DNA from: Certhia americana
Lineage: Eukaryota > Chordata > Aves > Passeriformes > Certhiidae
Reading direction: 5' to 3'
Assembly (NCBI GenBank): GCA_018697195.1
Contig: CM031864.1
Location: forward strand, 26,104,637-26,168,636
Length of the DNA: 64,000 nt
The notes beneath the pieces are model-generated. The model was not told the origin of the DNA. It saw only the letters and a program-made list of their open reading frames with translations, and did no database searches. The stretch's first letter is position 1. Each line of letters opens with the position of its first letter. Both the position numbers and the translations under genes were made by a program. Positions 22,813 through 34,270 of this stretch are shown here, piece after piece.

Positions 22813-22857
22813 GTTTTGTGAATAAAATAAAATAAAGTAAAATAAAATTCACAAAAC
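22813..22857. repeat. TAAAA repeat flanked by an 11-bp inverted repeat
   Basis: GTTTTGTGAAT (22,813-22,823) and ATTCACAAAAC (22,847-22,857) are perfect reverse complements. They enclose 23 bp of TAAAA-type repeat. The arms could form a hairpin. Confidence 0.85.
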
Positions 22858-24089
22858 ATATTTAGGCTTGATCTAAATGAGCTTTAGGGTAGTGAGGTCA
22901 ACTGTGGATTTTCTGATCTCTATCCAACCCCTCTTATCTTTGGTATGTTTCATACAGAATATATTTTGCTTTATCAGATCTCTAGGTATGATCAATTTGT
23001 GCAGGTATTGATGCAGAAATGAAGCCACTGCCCTACAACAGGTGTTGCAATAAAATGCCCATAAAGCAGTAGCCTGTTCTCTCTGCACTGACTTTCCCTT
23101 CATCTGAAGGGCTGCTATTTTTATATTCCATGTTTTTTACAGGATTAGCTCTGGTTGCTGGAATGGTTTCAAGCTCACTGCAGCTCTGGCAATTGCAGTC
23201 TTTGGAATTAAATTACAGACTTTTCTGCTGTGAAAGACCCAAAGGCTGTGCACTGCATTGTTTTTGAGCTAAATATAACACTGTGCTAGGCACATGTTTG
23301 TTCCACGGCAGACATGATGGTCCCAGAAAAATCAAACCACCCAAACTCCTCCATGCATCCCATATCAGGATTTCATTCTAGGACAGCTTCTTTCTGTAAT
23401 TTCTGGTTTTGGGAAGCAGGAGGCCTGAGCAGAAGTGTGAGTTCCACATCTCAACTGTGAGAGTGGCTCAGCTCCTTCCTTTGCATTCTGCTTCCTCCAT
23501 GGACCTTGCAGGAGTCATGATTTCAGAGAAAAGACACCTCACACCATGCCTTCTTTCAAGTAATGAGACCTAATTAGCATCCCTGATGAAATTCTGAGTC
23601 AATTGCTAGATGGCAGGAGGCTTCCAGTGCCAGTGACTGGGGTTTTTTTAAATTAGGAATTAATACCGTAAGATTTTAAATGATATTTCATTTAGACACT
23701 GTTAGACTAATTAGAGGATATGACAGAAAATCCCAAACAAATAAAGAGCACTATTTAAGGTCATTGCTGTAGTGTGATTACTTCACATTTCTCTTTACAA
23801 GGTCTTTGCCCTTCAGATCCTGTGAATGGCATGTGTACTTTAATATGTTGCCTTAAGATATAAAAGCAAAAAAAGCTCCAAACCCAACTGTCTCCCCTTC
23901 AAATGAATCAAGACAGTGTGAAATACTTTTTGTGTATTCTCAGTAATGAAAACACACTTTGAAGGAATTCTTTGCTTCTCTTTTCCTGGTGTTTGATTGA
24001 TATTTTTTGGTTTGTTTCTCTTTTTAGTTGTATTCAATCCTTATGCTTTAAGTCTCTGGGGTTGTTGAAGTCTCTGGGGAGACCACAGA

Positions 24090-24382
24090 CCACCTTCCAG
24101 TGCCTAAAGGGACTCCAGGAGGGCTGGAGGGGGACTTGGGACAGGGATGGAGTGACAGGACAAGGGGTAGGGTTAGATGGGCTATTGAGAAGGAATCATT
24201 CCCTGTGAGGGTGGTTAGACCCTGGCACAGGGTGCCCAGAGAAGCTGTGGCTGTCCCTGGAAGTGTCCAAGACCAGGCTGGACATGGCTTGGAGCAACCT
24301 TGGGCTAGTGGGAGATGTCCCTGCCCATGGCAGGAGGTGGGATGAGGTCTTTGAGGTCCTTTCCCACCCAAACTACCCAGGG
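24090..24382 (+). mobile_element. CR1 LINE 3' fragment, ~290 bp
   Basis: GACTCCAGGAGGGCTGGAGG, CCCTGTGAGGGTGGTTAGAC, GCACAGGGTGCCCAGAGAAG, TCCCTGGAAGTGTCCAAGAC and CCCTGCCCATGGCAGGAGG run in sense CR1 order, ending near CCCACCCAAACTACCC. The open frames on both strands (78-113 codons) are by-products. Confidence 0.93.
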
Positions 24383-27034
24383 GCTCCATTGTGGTTTATA
24401 TTCTGGAAGGCATCTCAGGGAAGCTCTCAAAACTGCAGTGTATTTAATGCATATCAAGCTCATCAGGATTAGATTTTCTCCCTCTCTTTAAATCATAGTT
24501 TACCTTGCAAGCTTTTATTGTGTAATATTTTATGTTTAAACCCAGCCTGATTCCCTCAGGAGCCCATTCATCACGGCTGGCTGTTATCACAATGCTTTAA
24601 CTTTGCAGCCAGACTGTTTTGCCAAGTTGTCACCTTTGTTTGTCGTGTAAATGCCCCGAGGGTGGTGGCACCCATGGCCTGGAGACAAGAAAATTGTGTC
24701 CAAGAGCTCATCCAGGGGCAGAATACCCTGTGGCTTTACAAACTAGAGTAGCTGTGCTGTGGGAGCAGCAGGTTCCAGGTCTCATGAATCTTGTTAAAGA
24801 TACTTTTAGCAGCAAAGGAAGCATTTATTTTCACCATGGAAATATTAACAATGTTTGGTTATTTATTCACAGCAAGGAGCACCTTATTTACTGCAGTGCT
24901 AAACTGGCCAAAATTTAATTGTGTCTTAAAAAATCAGCTAAATAGGTATGAAAAAGTGAGACTCAATAGCATAATGATCAAAGCTTTTACACTTCGAATT
25001 TTCTTGGGAAAAGAAAAATCTTAAATTTGTTTAAAAAATAGAGGTATTCCAGTGTATCTGAATGCTATTAGCCTGAGACAAGTCCTGCATTGGAAAGGAA
25101 CAACTGGAAATTTTCAAACACACCTTTGGAGTGAATAAAACCTGAGGTTATTTGAGGAACAGTGTAAATTAGTTTGAGAATGATTTAAGATATCTACCCT
25201 ATATCACTCCACTTTTTGTTTATAATACTTACATTGGTGTTTTCTACTGCAACTGGGTGTTAAGAATGTTCTCTGATGGTTTTTCCTGATTCACAATAAA
25301 TGTTGCCCATCCAATAATTCCTAGACAACAAAGATACTGGTGGCTTCTTTTGGCTACCCCCCAATTCAGGAGTAAAGAGGCTGTATATAATTATTGTAAT
25401 CTAAGTATTATTAGTAATATTAGTATTTATTTCATTATTTAATATTTTTAATTGAGTTTGATCCCAACGCTTGGATGAGATCATAAGGTCTTGAAACTCC
25501 ATAAATGGGATTAGAAGGTAAAACTATTCAATTAAGTGCTACTAAAACTCATGCCTTGTTCCAGCTTCTAGTGTTTTGGTTTATTCTTCAAAACTCATCC
25601 TCAGTTAGGACATAACTATGAGTACTCGAGTGATAAAACCAGAGCACTTCAAGGATGTGTTCAAGCAGCAGGCAGGTGCTTCCCTTTATTAATATATGGG
25701 GCTTGTCAGAAGTACAAGACTATAAAAATTGGCTTACTTGGATGCATTGAACAGTTTAAGAGAAATATTATGCCAGCAATTTCCTGTCCCTTGGCCTCAG
25801 AAGAAAGTGTCTGAAGTGACTCTGGGAAGAAGGAAATATTCCCTCACAGCTCCAGGAGGCCATGCCTAAGGAAGTTTGCTGGATGGACATGAGCAAATTT
25901 GACTTTTCTGTGTCATGATCTTTTCCAAGTGTGTGTGAGAGATCCTTGCAAAGAATGATTTTCCTGGTAATCCAGTATTAATGGGAGGAATTCAGTCTTT
26001 GAGGTATGGTCAGAGTGGAGTATTCCTATGGATGATGTGCACTTCCTTATTCACAAGGTCGAGTAGCTCTACCTTCTGTGAATTGTCCAACATGGAAAAA
26101 ATTATCCTGGTCACTAAAAAGTGTCCTTTTCCTGTCCCTTCCATGGGATGAGGTGTGGCTGTAGGTGATATACATCTCCCCAGCTTCTCTCCCCTCCTGT
26201 TCCCATTCTGACCTTCACAGTGTTTAACTGGAAACCTGAAACCCTACCACTGGATTGTGCAGGGAAAAATATTGCTGTCTGATGAAACTAAAGTGGATCA
26301 AGAGCTGTCTGAATGATCCAATCAAAGTGATTAAAAACTTGGAAAGTTGGCCCTGTGCTGCATCTTTGTTGGGCGTTGACAGTTAGGATATGAAAGGAAA
26401 TTCTAAATGCTTGTTGAGACAAGTGTTATTCATGTTTGCTATTTGTGCAATTTTGCTGGCTGTTCTCCTAATTAATCATCCCTTTAGGCTGCCATTTAGT
26501 TTCTGACAATTGCTAACACATGCTTTCGAAACCTGCACCCTACAGACCGTGCTGTTTGTGGGTATCTGAGGGAAAGGAGGATGTGGCTGTATAAATGCAT
26601 TCCACAGCCTTTGAAATGAATTCCCAAGTGTTTCAATCACTCTTCCCTGCTCTAGGCCAAAACCAAACATTGTTCTTACTGACTGAGATGAGAGTTTCAT
26701 TTACCAGCGCTGTGATATTAAACTAACCAAGATTCCATTACACAAGGAGTATTGAAATAAAATATTATGGAAATGGAAATTGTCTAACCCTCTGCATGAA
26801 ATCAGTGTCATTTGAAAGGGAAGGTGTCTGTGCTAAATACTGTTACCTCTCCACGGTGTCAGCTCCCTGCTTGCCTCTGAGCAGGGAAGAAAAGAGGGAA
26901 GAGTGGTTACACCCCTTTAGTGCAGCCTTAGCAAACATGAATTTGATTTTACAAATGGGAGGAGTTTGCAAGGCTCTTCCCTGCTGTGTGCAAGATGGGC
27001 CCAGGGAGGAATGGATCTTTCTTTTCTGTAAAAA
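24383..27034. other. No gene recognised
   Basis: AT-rich unique sequence. The longest frame ends inside the inverted copy at 27 kb. No repeat family or exon is recognised. Confidence 0.4.
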
Positions 27035-27260
27035 GGAAACTGCCTACAGCCAGACAAGAAACAATAATTATAAACATAAAAAAACCCCAAAAATATATTT
27101 ACCTACATCACCCAGGATACCACATTCATTAGGGCAAAGTCAGAAGCTCAGAAGTATTTTAAATTCCTTTCTTTTGAATCACAGAATCTACCTTCCTGAA
27201 AATGCAAGAAAACTCCAGGTGCTCCCACAGAATGAAAACTTCCCCAGAGTCATGAAGACA
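27035..27260 (+). repeat. Inverted duplication, left arm (~226 bp)
   Basis: The arm from GGAAACTGCCTACAGCC to CCCCAGAGTCATGAAG recurs on the minus strand at 29,540-29,771 with only a dozen or so differences by eye (~94% identity). Similarity stops abruptly at both ends. The arm lacks LTR, CR1 or tRNA-like features. A shared frame of about 60 codons exists in both copies, but most differences there change amino acids, so it is probably not coding. Confidence 0.9.
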
Positions 27261-27267
27261 GGCTTTC

Positions 27268-27296
27268 AGAAATTTCAGTAATTAGCTGAAATTTCT
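27268..27296. repeat. Perfect 11-bp palindrome with 7-nt loop
   Basis: AGAAATTTCAG (27,268-27,278) and CTGAAATTTCT (27,286-27,296) are exact reverse complements around TAATTAG. It lies eight bases beyond the inner border of the left inverted-duplication arm. Confidence 0.9.
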
Positions 27297-29539
27297 AAAT
27301 AGGTTTCATCACAAGGATTGGGACCAGGTAGGTCTTGCAGGAATGTGTCAGGCACTGCTTTGCAAAGTCAGGCTCCAATTTGCTTTCCCTCTCCTTGTGC
27401 CCAGTATCCTGAAGGATTTTCCTGGTTTGTGTTGGAGATCATCTTTCCTGGCCCAATCGAAGAATAGCCTTGATTTCACTTGGGCAGAGCAGGAAATAGA
27501 AGTCTCATTTCTGGGTAATTAAGTGCAGTGTATAGATATTTTCTGTGGTTTGGGTTGTATTTTTTTTTTCTTTTTTTTCCTCCTTGGATCATTCACAAAA
27601 GTGCTTCTCCAGTCATGAGTAAAGGCACAGGGGAAGATGGACTTTAATTTCTCTCCTCAGTTTCTTAGCTAGACATAAGTAAAAGTCAACCAAAACACAT
27701 TGCAAAGTCTCTGAAGGTCTCACTGTGCTCCTGGTCACTCTCAATGAACCCAAATCTCAGTGCACACTTCACTCCTGTAAGATCTGGCTCTAAATTTTTG
27801 CCTGTATTTCAATATGCAGTATATTAATAATATTTTTTTAGATCATAACTTGTTGTGGGAGGACATGATGATTTCCTGAGCTCTGTCTGGTGGCATTGTT
27901 CACTCAACATCAGTAGCACCACAAATGAGGGATTAGCAATGCCAAGAGGATGGTTCCCCTAATTGATTGGCATTGTCATGGAAGCAAATGTTTGTTGTGG
28001 ATCTCCAAACTCTACTCCAGGTGTTACTCCAGTAGAACAGTTTGGGAAGGAATGGGCTTTTCTGCAGATTCTCTGGGTCTTGTCTTATTTGAAAACTCAC
28101 AGTTAAAGCATTGCAGAGAAAATCTAAATGTGACTGAAACATAACTCTGGAGTGTAACATAATGAATGCTGTGGAAAAGCCAGGTTTTTCTGAGTTTCTG
28201 GGGAGACAATTTCAGCATGAGGGCTCCTGTTTGATTCACTGGAGCCTTGTCCAGGCCACACTGGTGTTTTCTTTAGTGCTCAGCACATGATGATAAATGT
28301 AGTATGTGGGATCCTTGTGCTTAACATTTCCTCCTGAATATTGTTTCCAGATACCATTCTCCTAGAAATGGAGCTCAGGTTTATGCAGTGTTCAACTATT
28401 ACAGATAAAGATTTTTAATTAGAATATAATGATTTTTTTGTACAAGGTACTGATTTGGGATGTGAGAAGTGTAGATTTTGCTGCTGATTGAAATCATGGA
28501 CCTGCTGTTTACTCATAGACTTATTACTTAATTTTATCTGTGTTTCCTCTACCTTTTTTCTGCCTTGTCTCTCAAAGACTGTAAATGTTTTAGGGGGTGG
28601 GATTTTTTCCCTACTGAGTTGTATGAAGCAAACACAAGGAAACCCTGATCTCACTAAGGGCTTCAGTTATTACCAGGTAGCATTTATAATACTCCTGACT
28701 AACATATTCCAGATGAGCTTCCTAAAGCCCAGCTTTGAAAGTTGAATCAGTTAGCATTTTCTGAGATAATTCAGATACTAAAAAAAAAGATGTAATAAAT
28801 AGATTTCTCTGTGTTCCTCTGTTGAGATTGTAGTAACTCAGCTCCCAATCCTACAATGACTTCTCTGCAAACCTGAGTGTACTGTTGAGCAGCTTCCCTG
28901 ATGAGGGAGCTGCTCATGTTAGCAATGTTAAGTGTGTGTGAGCTATTGAATTAGAAGAAAATATAAAACCTCAGATTATTGTTTCAAAATCTTGGTTTTT
29001 GTTCTTGCATACAAATCTTTGCCTTGCACAGAGGATTTCTGTCTTCTGACCTTCACAACAATGAGTTATTGCATGTACTCCATGTTTACAGCCCATTTAT
29101 AATAGCCCCAAAAGCAGGCATTTTGGGGAAAATGCCGTCATGTTCTCTGTGCTGGCTGTAGGAATATGGAATCTGTGTCATTTCAGGCTTCCTTAGTGGC
29201 TTTAATTATGTGCAAGCCAAAAACTAATGAGCCAGCTCTCTGCATGTGAAAGAAGTCAGCAGTTTTTGGGTATTTCTGCACAAACACTTCACAGATTCTG
29301 ACTGAGGTTAGGGAGCTACTGTACCACAAATTAATCTCATTCTGCAGGGGATGTCTAAGGAAATTAGGTGATTACTCTCTGAGAGTGGCAGTTTCTCTCT
29401 AGTGTGAGAAATCTCTAATAGCAGCAGTGTAAACAACCAGCTCAGATGAACTTGCTGGTGCTGGGTGAGATGAATCCCCTCGTGATGGGTCATGGAGGGT
29501 TTCTGAGGGGTCAGGTCTAAATGCACAGGATGGAGCAGG
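27297..29539. other. Spacer of the inverted duplication; no gene recognised
   Basis: About 2.25 kb of unique AT-rich sequence between the two inverted arms. It holds a T-rich run near 27,559-27,580 and a short A-run near 28,781. No transposon or exon is recognised in it. Confidence 0.4.
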
Positions 29540-29771
29540 AAGACTGCCTTCACGACTCTGGGGAAAGTTTCGTTCTGTGGGAGCACCTGGAATTTTCTTG
29601 CATTTTTAGGAAGGTAGATTCTGTGATTCAAAAGAAAGGAATTTAAAATACTTCTGAGCTTCTGACTTTGCCCTAATGAATGTGGTATCCTGGGTGATGT
29701 AGGTAAATATATTTTTGGGGTTTTTTTTATGTTTATTATTATTGTTTCATGTCTGGCTGTAGGCAGTTTCC
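29540..29771 (-). repeat. Inverted duplication, right arm (~232 bp)
   Basis: The reverse complement of this arm matches 27,035-27,260 nearly base for base, including the run giving CACCCAGGATACCACATTC. An (AT)n microsatellite lies 64 bp beyond its outer end. The 165-codon minus frame covering it is shared with the other arm only within the duplicated part. Confidence 0.9.
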
Positions 29772-29832
29772 CGAAACCCTGGAAGAACCCTTGTAAATTC
29801 CCCATTGTTGTTTTGACATCAAAATATTAGAA

Positions 29833-29835
<3 letters not shown>

Positions 29836-29874
<39 letters not shown>
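29836..29874. repeat. (AT)n microsatellite, 39 bp
   Basis: Uninterrupted alternation of A and T. It could extrude as a cruciform and sits next to the right arm of the inverted duplication. Confidence 0.98.
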
Positions 29875-29875
<1 letters not shown>

Positions 29876-30457
29876 CTCATCTGAATGTAACTTTGGAAAA
29901 TTGTGCAATTTCTTCTCAAGGAATACTACTTGGTGTCAGACTACTTCATGCAACCAGAGCTAGGAGAAATAAATTATAGAAAAACTGAGAAATGACAATT
30001 CCACAGGTCTGAAAAGCTCCCAGTACAGGGTGACTTTGCTGAGTGGCACTAAATGATTTCATGTCATATAGAAGCACTTACTGGGTTTTTTTGATGATGT
30101 CAATATGTGGGGCCATTGCAAAACCAGATTGTTTATCACAAGGCCAATTCTTTGTTAATATTTGCTTTCATCTTTTATGGGAGTAAAAAGTTTAAAGTAC
30201 TTGTAGAAAGCAGAGGCCTTTAGAATATCAGCTGGAGATCCCTGAAACATTTAGCCTGTTCTCAAGGTAATCCAGAGCTGCCTGCACTGTCTGATATCTC
30301 CTCTGAGCAGGGATTTCACTCTTTTGGGATCCGAGGAGCCACCAACCACGAATCAATTGCATTCCACCAACTGTGGAATCAGCAAGGCTGGGTCACAACT
30401 GCATCAGGTCAAGGTTTGGTTTTGACTGTAGGGTAAATCTTCCATTGTCTTTTCAAA
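29875..30457. other. No gene recognised
   Basis: AT-rich unique sequence between the microsatellite and a CR1 fragment. Nothing is recognised in it. Confidence 0.4.
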
Positions 30458-30795
30458 GAACCACAGAATGGTTTGGGTGGGAAGAACCTTAAACATCAAT
30501 TTCCAATCCCCCTGCCATGGGCAAGGACATCTTTCATCATGCCAGGTTGCTCCAAGCCCCATCCAACCTGACCTTGGACATTTCCAGGGATCCAGGGGCA
30601 GCCACAGCTTCTCTGGGCACCCTGTGCCAGGACCTCACCACCCTCACAGGGAACAATTCCTTCCCAATAACCCATTTGACCCTGCCTTCTGGCAGAGTGA
30701 AGCCATTCTCCGTCATCCTGTCACTCCATCCCTTGTTCCAAGGGCACGGATGCCCAGTGGACGTCCCTCCTGGGACACTGAAGACATTGCTCCAT
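30458..30795 (-). mobile_element. CR1 LINE 3' fragment, ~340 bp
   Basis: ACCACAGAATGGTTTGGGTG, CCCCCTGCCATGGGCAAGG, TCCAAGCCCCATCCAACCTG, GATCCAGGGGCAGCCACAGC and CCTCACCACCCTCACAGGGA are antisense CR1 in correct order. The right part (GTCATCCTGTCACTCCATCC) extends further upstream in the element than most copies here. Confidence 0.93.
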
Positions 30796-31879
30796 GTGCT
30801 TAAAATGCACCCAAGAAAGTTTGCCTTAGGAAAAAACCTGAGAGGTAAACTGAAGTTTAATTAAGCTGAAGTGCCAAGTGTCAGCCTGAGGCTGGTGGAC
30901 AGTGCTTGGAGTGCATCCTGAGCAGTCTGGGAGGCAGCAGGAGTTTGACCAGCTGCAAGAGGAACCACATAGGACTTGGTTGAGAAAATCTCACACAGTG
31001 TACCCAGAAAACAAAGATAAGAGTGAAATGTCTTAGACAAGGCATCTTGTCATGACACAAAAGATCTGATGGAGGCCTTAGTTGAAGTTGTTCAGAGTTT
31101 TATGCCATACCATTTTTCCCAGACTGGTTTACATTAGAGTTAAAAGTCTACAGACTGAATGTGCAACTTTACTTTGGTTAGGTAAATCTGTTCCAGGGTC
31201 ATCTCTAAACCCAGCTGTGGTTGTTCTGTGGAGAAGTCAGGGCTGGGACCTCCTGCCTCAGGGCCTATTGTCATGGCAGTGCTTGAACCTGTCCCCTGGC
31301 ATGGTGACAAGGCCACAGGAGAGCAGCAGCCCCAGGGCTGTCACTGGTGATCACCAGGAACAAGGCACTGAGCAGCCACAGCACAGATGTGATCACAGAA
31401 CTGGGGGTGTTGCAGCTGGGGACAACCTGACCTCGGAGAGATTGGCTTTGATTGCCTTAATGGATTTGATGTGTTTTGAGCAAAAGTGATGTTTTGCCAC
31501 AGGGAAAACAATAAGTTGAAGAATTTCCACTCTTGTGACGCACAAGGCACTTCTTCATTTAATCAAAGCCTTGACAGGCACACTTCACATATCTCTCACA
31601 GCAATTAAAGGAGCCATTTTCCTGGAGTAAGGAAGGCGTTTGGTTAGACATTATTTTAAATATAAAATATGACATGTTTTGTCAAGAGTATCTTTAAAAT
31701 GACAGTCTTGCTTTATGCTCGATTCTTACTCTGTGACTGACTGGTGAGAACTGAGATAACTTTTAGGGCAGTAATTTAGCATGTTTTTAATTAGTTTGCT
31801 ATTTGCATCTAATATTTTGCTCAATAAAAAATGCTAGGAAATATTTTTTTCCTGCAAAAGGGCTACATATCAAAATTCA

Positions 31880-32070
31880 GACACCAGCACAGAAAGGTGC
31901 AGTACATTTATGACCTTGTGTGATTAGTGATCGCTGAATCTAATCTTAAGGTACTTTAATGGACTATAATTATCTACAGTGTATAGTTACTGCCTTTCCT
32001 GAGATTGATTTAAAATTGCCTCAGGAGGCAAGTGCTGTGTAATTATCTGATAAGAACTAAACTTGATACT
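31880..32070. promoter_or_regulatory. Candidate conserved non-coding element
   Basis: Complex AT-rich sequence with GACTATAATTATCTACAG, GTGTAATTATCTGATAAG and CCTCAGGAGGCAAG. It carries paired TAATTATCT motifs and no repeat or frame. GATAAG and TAATTA are GATA- and homeobox-type sites. Conservation is guessed from texture and is not shown. Confidence 0.2.
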
Positions 32071-32739
32071 CTGACTGGAAACTTTTGGAAACACAAAAAT
32101 AAATATAGTTCAGGACAAAACTTACTGCTGGCCAGCTTCAGAAATGAAATCTGTTCTCCCAGGCTGTCTCTGCAGTGACAGATAAAGACGAAAAGGGGAA
32201 AAGCTTACAACCATTTCCAAGATATCAGCGTAATTCAGCAAACTTAGTGGAAGGTGGCCTTACGCTCTGCCACAGATGTTCCTACAGAACCATGAGCAGA
32301 AGAGGGGAAGCTGAGGAGAAAGAGGTGTGAACTCATCTGACCCAGATGCTGAGACAATAGTTATTCTATTAAAGTAAACAAGGTGTTCAAGAGGTTTTTT
32401 TGTGGAAACTGGTCGCACCAGGAAGGGAAGAAAGCTTTGCAAACATTCCATGAGCTGTCTCTGATGATCTCTACTGGACTTTCCAGAACAAAATCCCATC
32501 CCAATGTGACCTTGTCAGTGGAGGTGGTGACACTGGTGCCAGTTCACAGCCCTACCAAATTCATCCTTTTTTAGTATTTAACAAATGGTGCTGACATGTA
32601 TGCATGGGACAAACTGCTGAATGTAGCATGGGACAGGAAAATCAGACATTCAATTACCTGTTTTTTAAAAATTCAACTCTCTTTGGACTTTTCCTATTAT
32701 TTTGAACACCCTTGTTCTTTGGACCTACCCCAATTTCAG

Positions 32740-32854
32740 AGATTCCGTGGGAAGTTTGATGTAGGAGGAGGATTGGAACTCTGTTTAGACTCTCCTCATG
32801 TGCTGACTGCATATGATATTAATGAGTTGTCATCTCAAGGAATGATTGATTTTG
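32740..32854 (+). other. Candidate 115-bp internal exon
   Basis: TACCCCAATTTCAG ends at 32,739 and TTTTG|GTAGGA begins a donor at 32,855. The segment is open in the frame that starts RFRGKFDVGGGLELC and continues with balanced amino-acid composition. No protein family is recognised, and the frame is also open upstream, so chance is quite possible. Confidence 0.15.
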
Positions 32855-33066
32855 GTAGGAATATGAAGGTACACAGATCCCATCTGTGTTGGGACAAGGA
32901 ACAGTGGCCTTCAGGGTGATCTTCAGGATGTTGAGTTCTTGATTTAGGCTCTGTCCTTTCTCTTTGATTGGCCTGGATAGGGCTGAAAAGCTGTGCTTAG
33001 GAAAATGAGGTGTGCAGGTGGGCCAAACTTTTCCATATTCAGTTGTGCCTCATTGTCCAAAAACAA

Positions 33067-33116
33067 GAGTTTGTGCCAGTGGGACAATCCTGGGAAGAGG
33101 AGTTTGTGCCAGTGGG
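33067..33116. repeat. 33-bp direct repeat, 1.5 units
   Basis: GAGTTTGTGCCAGTGGG occurs at 33,067 and 33,100 with GGGAAGAG between. It is a small local duplication in unique DNA. Confidence 0.8.
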
Positions 33117-34167
33117 TTCAATCCCTCTGCCTCTCACAAGCCCACAGTGCTTTCAGGTCCAGTCCTGTGGACAACCCAGCTCAGTTTCCTGTTCCGGAGG
33201 GATGGTGCAGAGGTTTGATACAAAATTATCCTGTGGTGCAAAGGTGGTCTTTGGTTAATCCCCTGCGATCTTCTCAAACTGTCACAGATCATTTCCTAAC
33301 ATAGAAGTTGTTGTAACTTCCCTAGTGCACCTCAGTTTGGGACCTGTTTTGATGAAAACTGGGAAAGAACCACAGCTGGCATCAGGATTTTCATATGTAG
33401 CTTTGGAAGATGAAACCTTTACAGGCGCACTGGAAGATAGAGGTGATAAAATCTCTAATAGTGACTCAGAAATGGCAACACAATGAAATATTCAGGAAGA
33501 AGGACACTCTGCATCACAGTCCACATGTCATCTGAGCATTTCCAGCTTGGGTAGCATGACATCAGTTGTGGATCTAATATGTTATTCAATTAATATGGAA
33601 TGAGGGGATAGGAATAGAATGATCACAAGAGAACATGGAAATAGACTCTGGACTTATTTAATCATGAGGAGTTTACAAATGTACGTGGCAAAGGAAGTGG
33701 GGAGATTGATATACTTAGTCCAGTAGACTTTTGTGAGGCATTTCACCCAGTCTGCTTGACATTCTGTAAAAGAGCAAGTGATGCCATGTCAGGGAAGTTC
33801 ACATTAATTGGACTGAAACCTGACTGACACAGCTCAAGATTTCATTACTGCAAAAGAACCATCAGATTTTTTTCTGATTTTCTTTCCCCAGAGCTAAGGT
33901 CTGCCTGGATTAGGAGTAGGCAGAAGCTATTGAATATTTTTATCTAGAAACAGAGCAAACTCCATGCAGATAAAACATGGAGATGACAAAGTGCTGATGA
34001 AGTGGTAAATAATGAGGAGGCTTGGGAATGATCTAGAAAGCTTGACAAGTCAGCCCACTCAAAATTAGTTTGTTTTAATATCACCAAAGTTGGGACAGCA
34101 AAGGTTTATATCTCTTTTTATGTAACAATTGCTGTAGCTGGAAAAAACCAGACAGTTTTCAATTGTG

Positions 34168-34270
34168 TAAAACTCTGAGCAACCTAGGCTAATGGAAGGT
34201 ATCGTTGCCCATGGGACAAGATGAGTTTTAAGGTCCCTTTCAACTAAAACCATTCTGGGCTTTTATGAGT
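34168..34270 (+). mobile_element. CR1 LINE 3' end, short
   Basis: GAGCAACCTAGGCTAATGGA, GTTGCCCATGGGACAAGATG and AAGGTCCCTTTCAACTAAAA, then TTCTGGGCTTTTATGA, form a CR1 tail. It directly abuts the GC-rich repeat copy B. Confidence 0.85.

Larger units (their letters stand above)
21303..24089. other. No gene recognised; contains a microexon-like motif
   Basis: AT-rich unique DNA. The splice-site pair at 22,707-22,729 and the hairpin-flanked TAAAA repeat at 22,813-22,857 are listed separately. Nothing else is recognised. Confidence 0.4.
30796..34167. other. No gene recognised; one exon-like frame
   Basis: AT-rich unique DNA. A GC-richer patch lies near 31,200-31,440. A possible conserved block at 31,880-32,070, an exon-like frame at 32,740-32,854 and a 33-bp direct repeat at 33,067-33,116 are listed separately. 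Confidence 0.4.

Noticed and set aside
26796..29805. 161- and 165-codon frames sharing ~60 similar residues
   Set aside because: The similarity comes from the inverted DNA duplication. Differences are mostly amino-acid-changing and the flanking parts are unrelated.
33108..33125. GGTTCAATCCC-like tRNA B-box
   Set aside because: No matching A box or cloverleaf arms around it.
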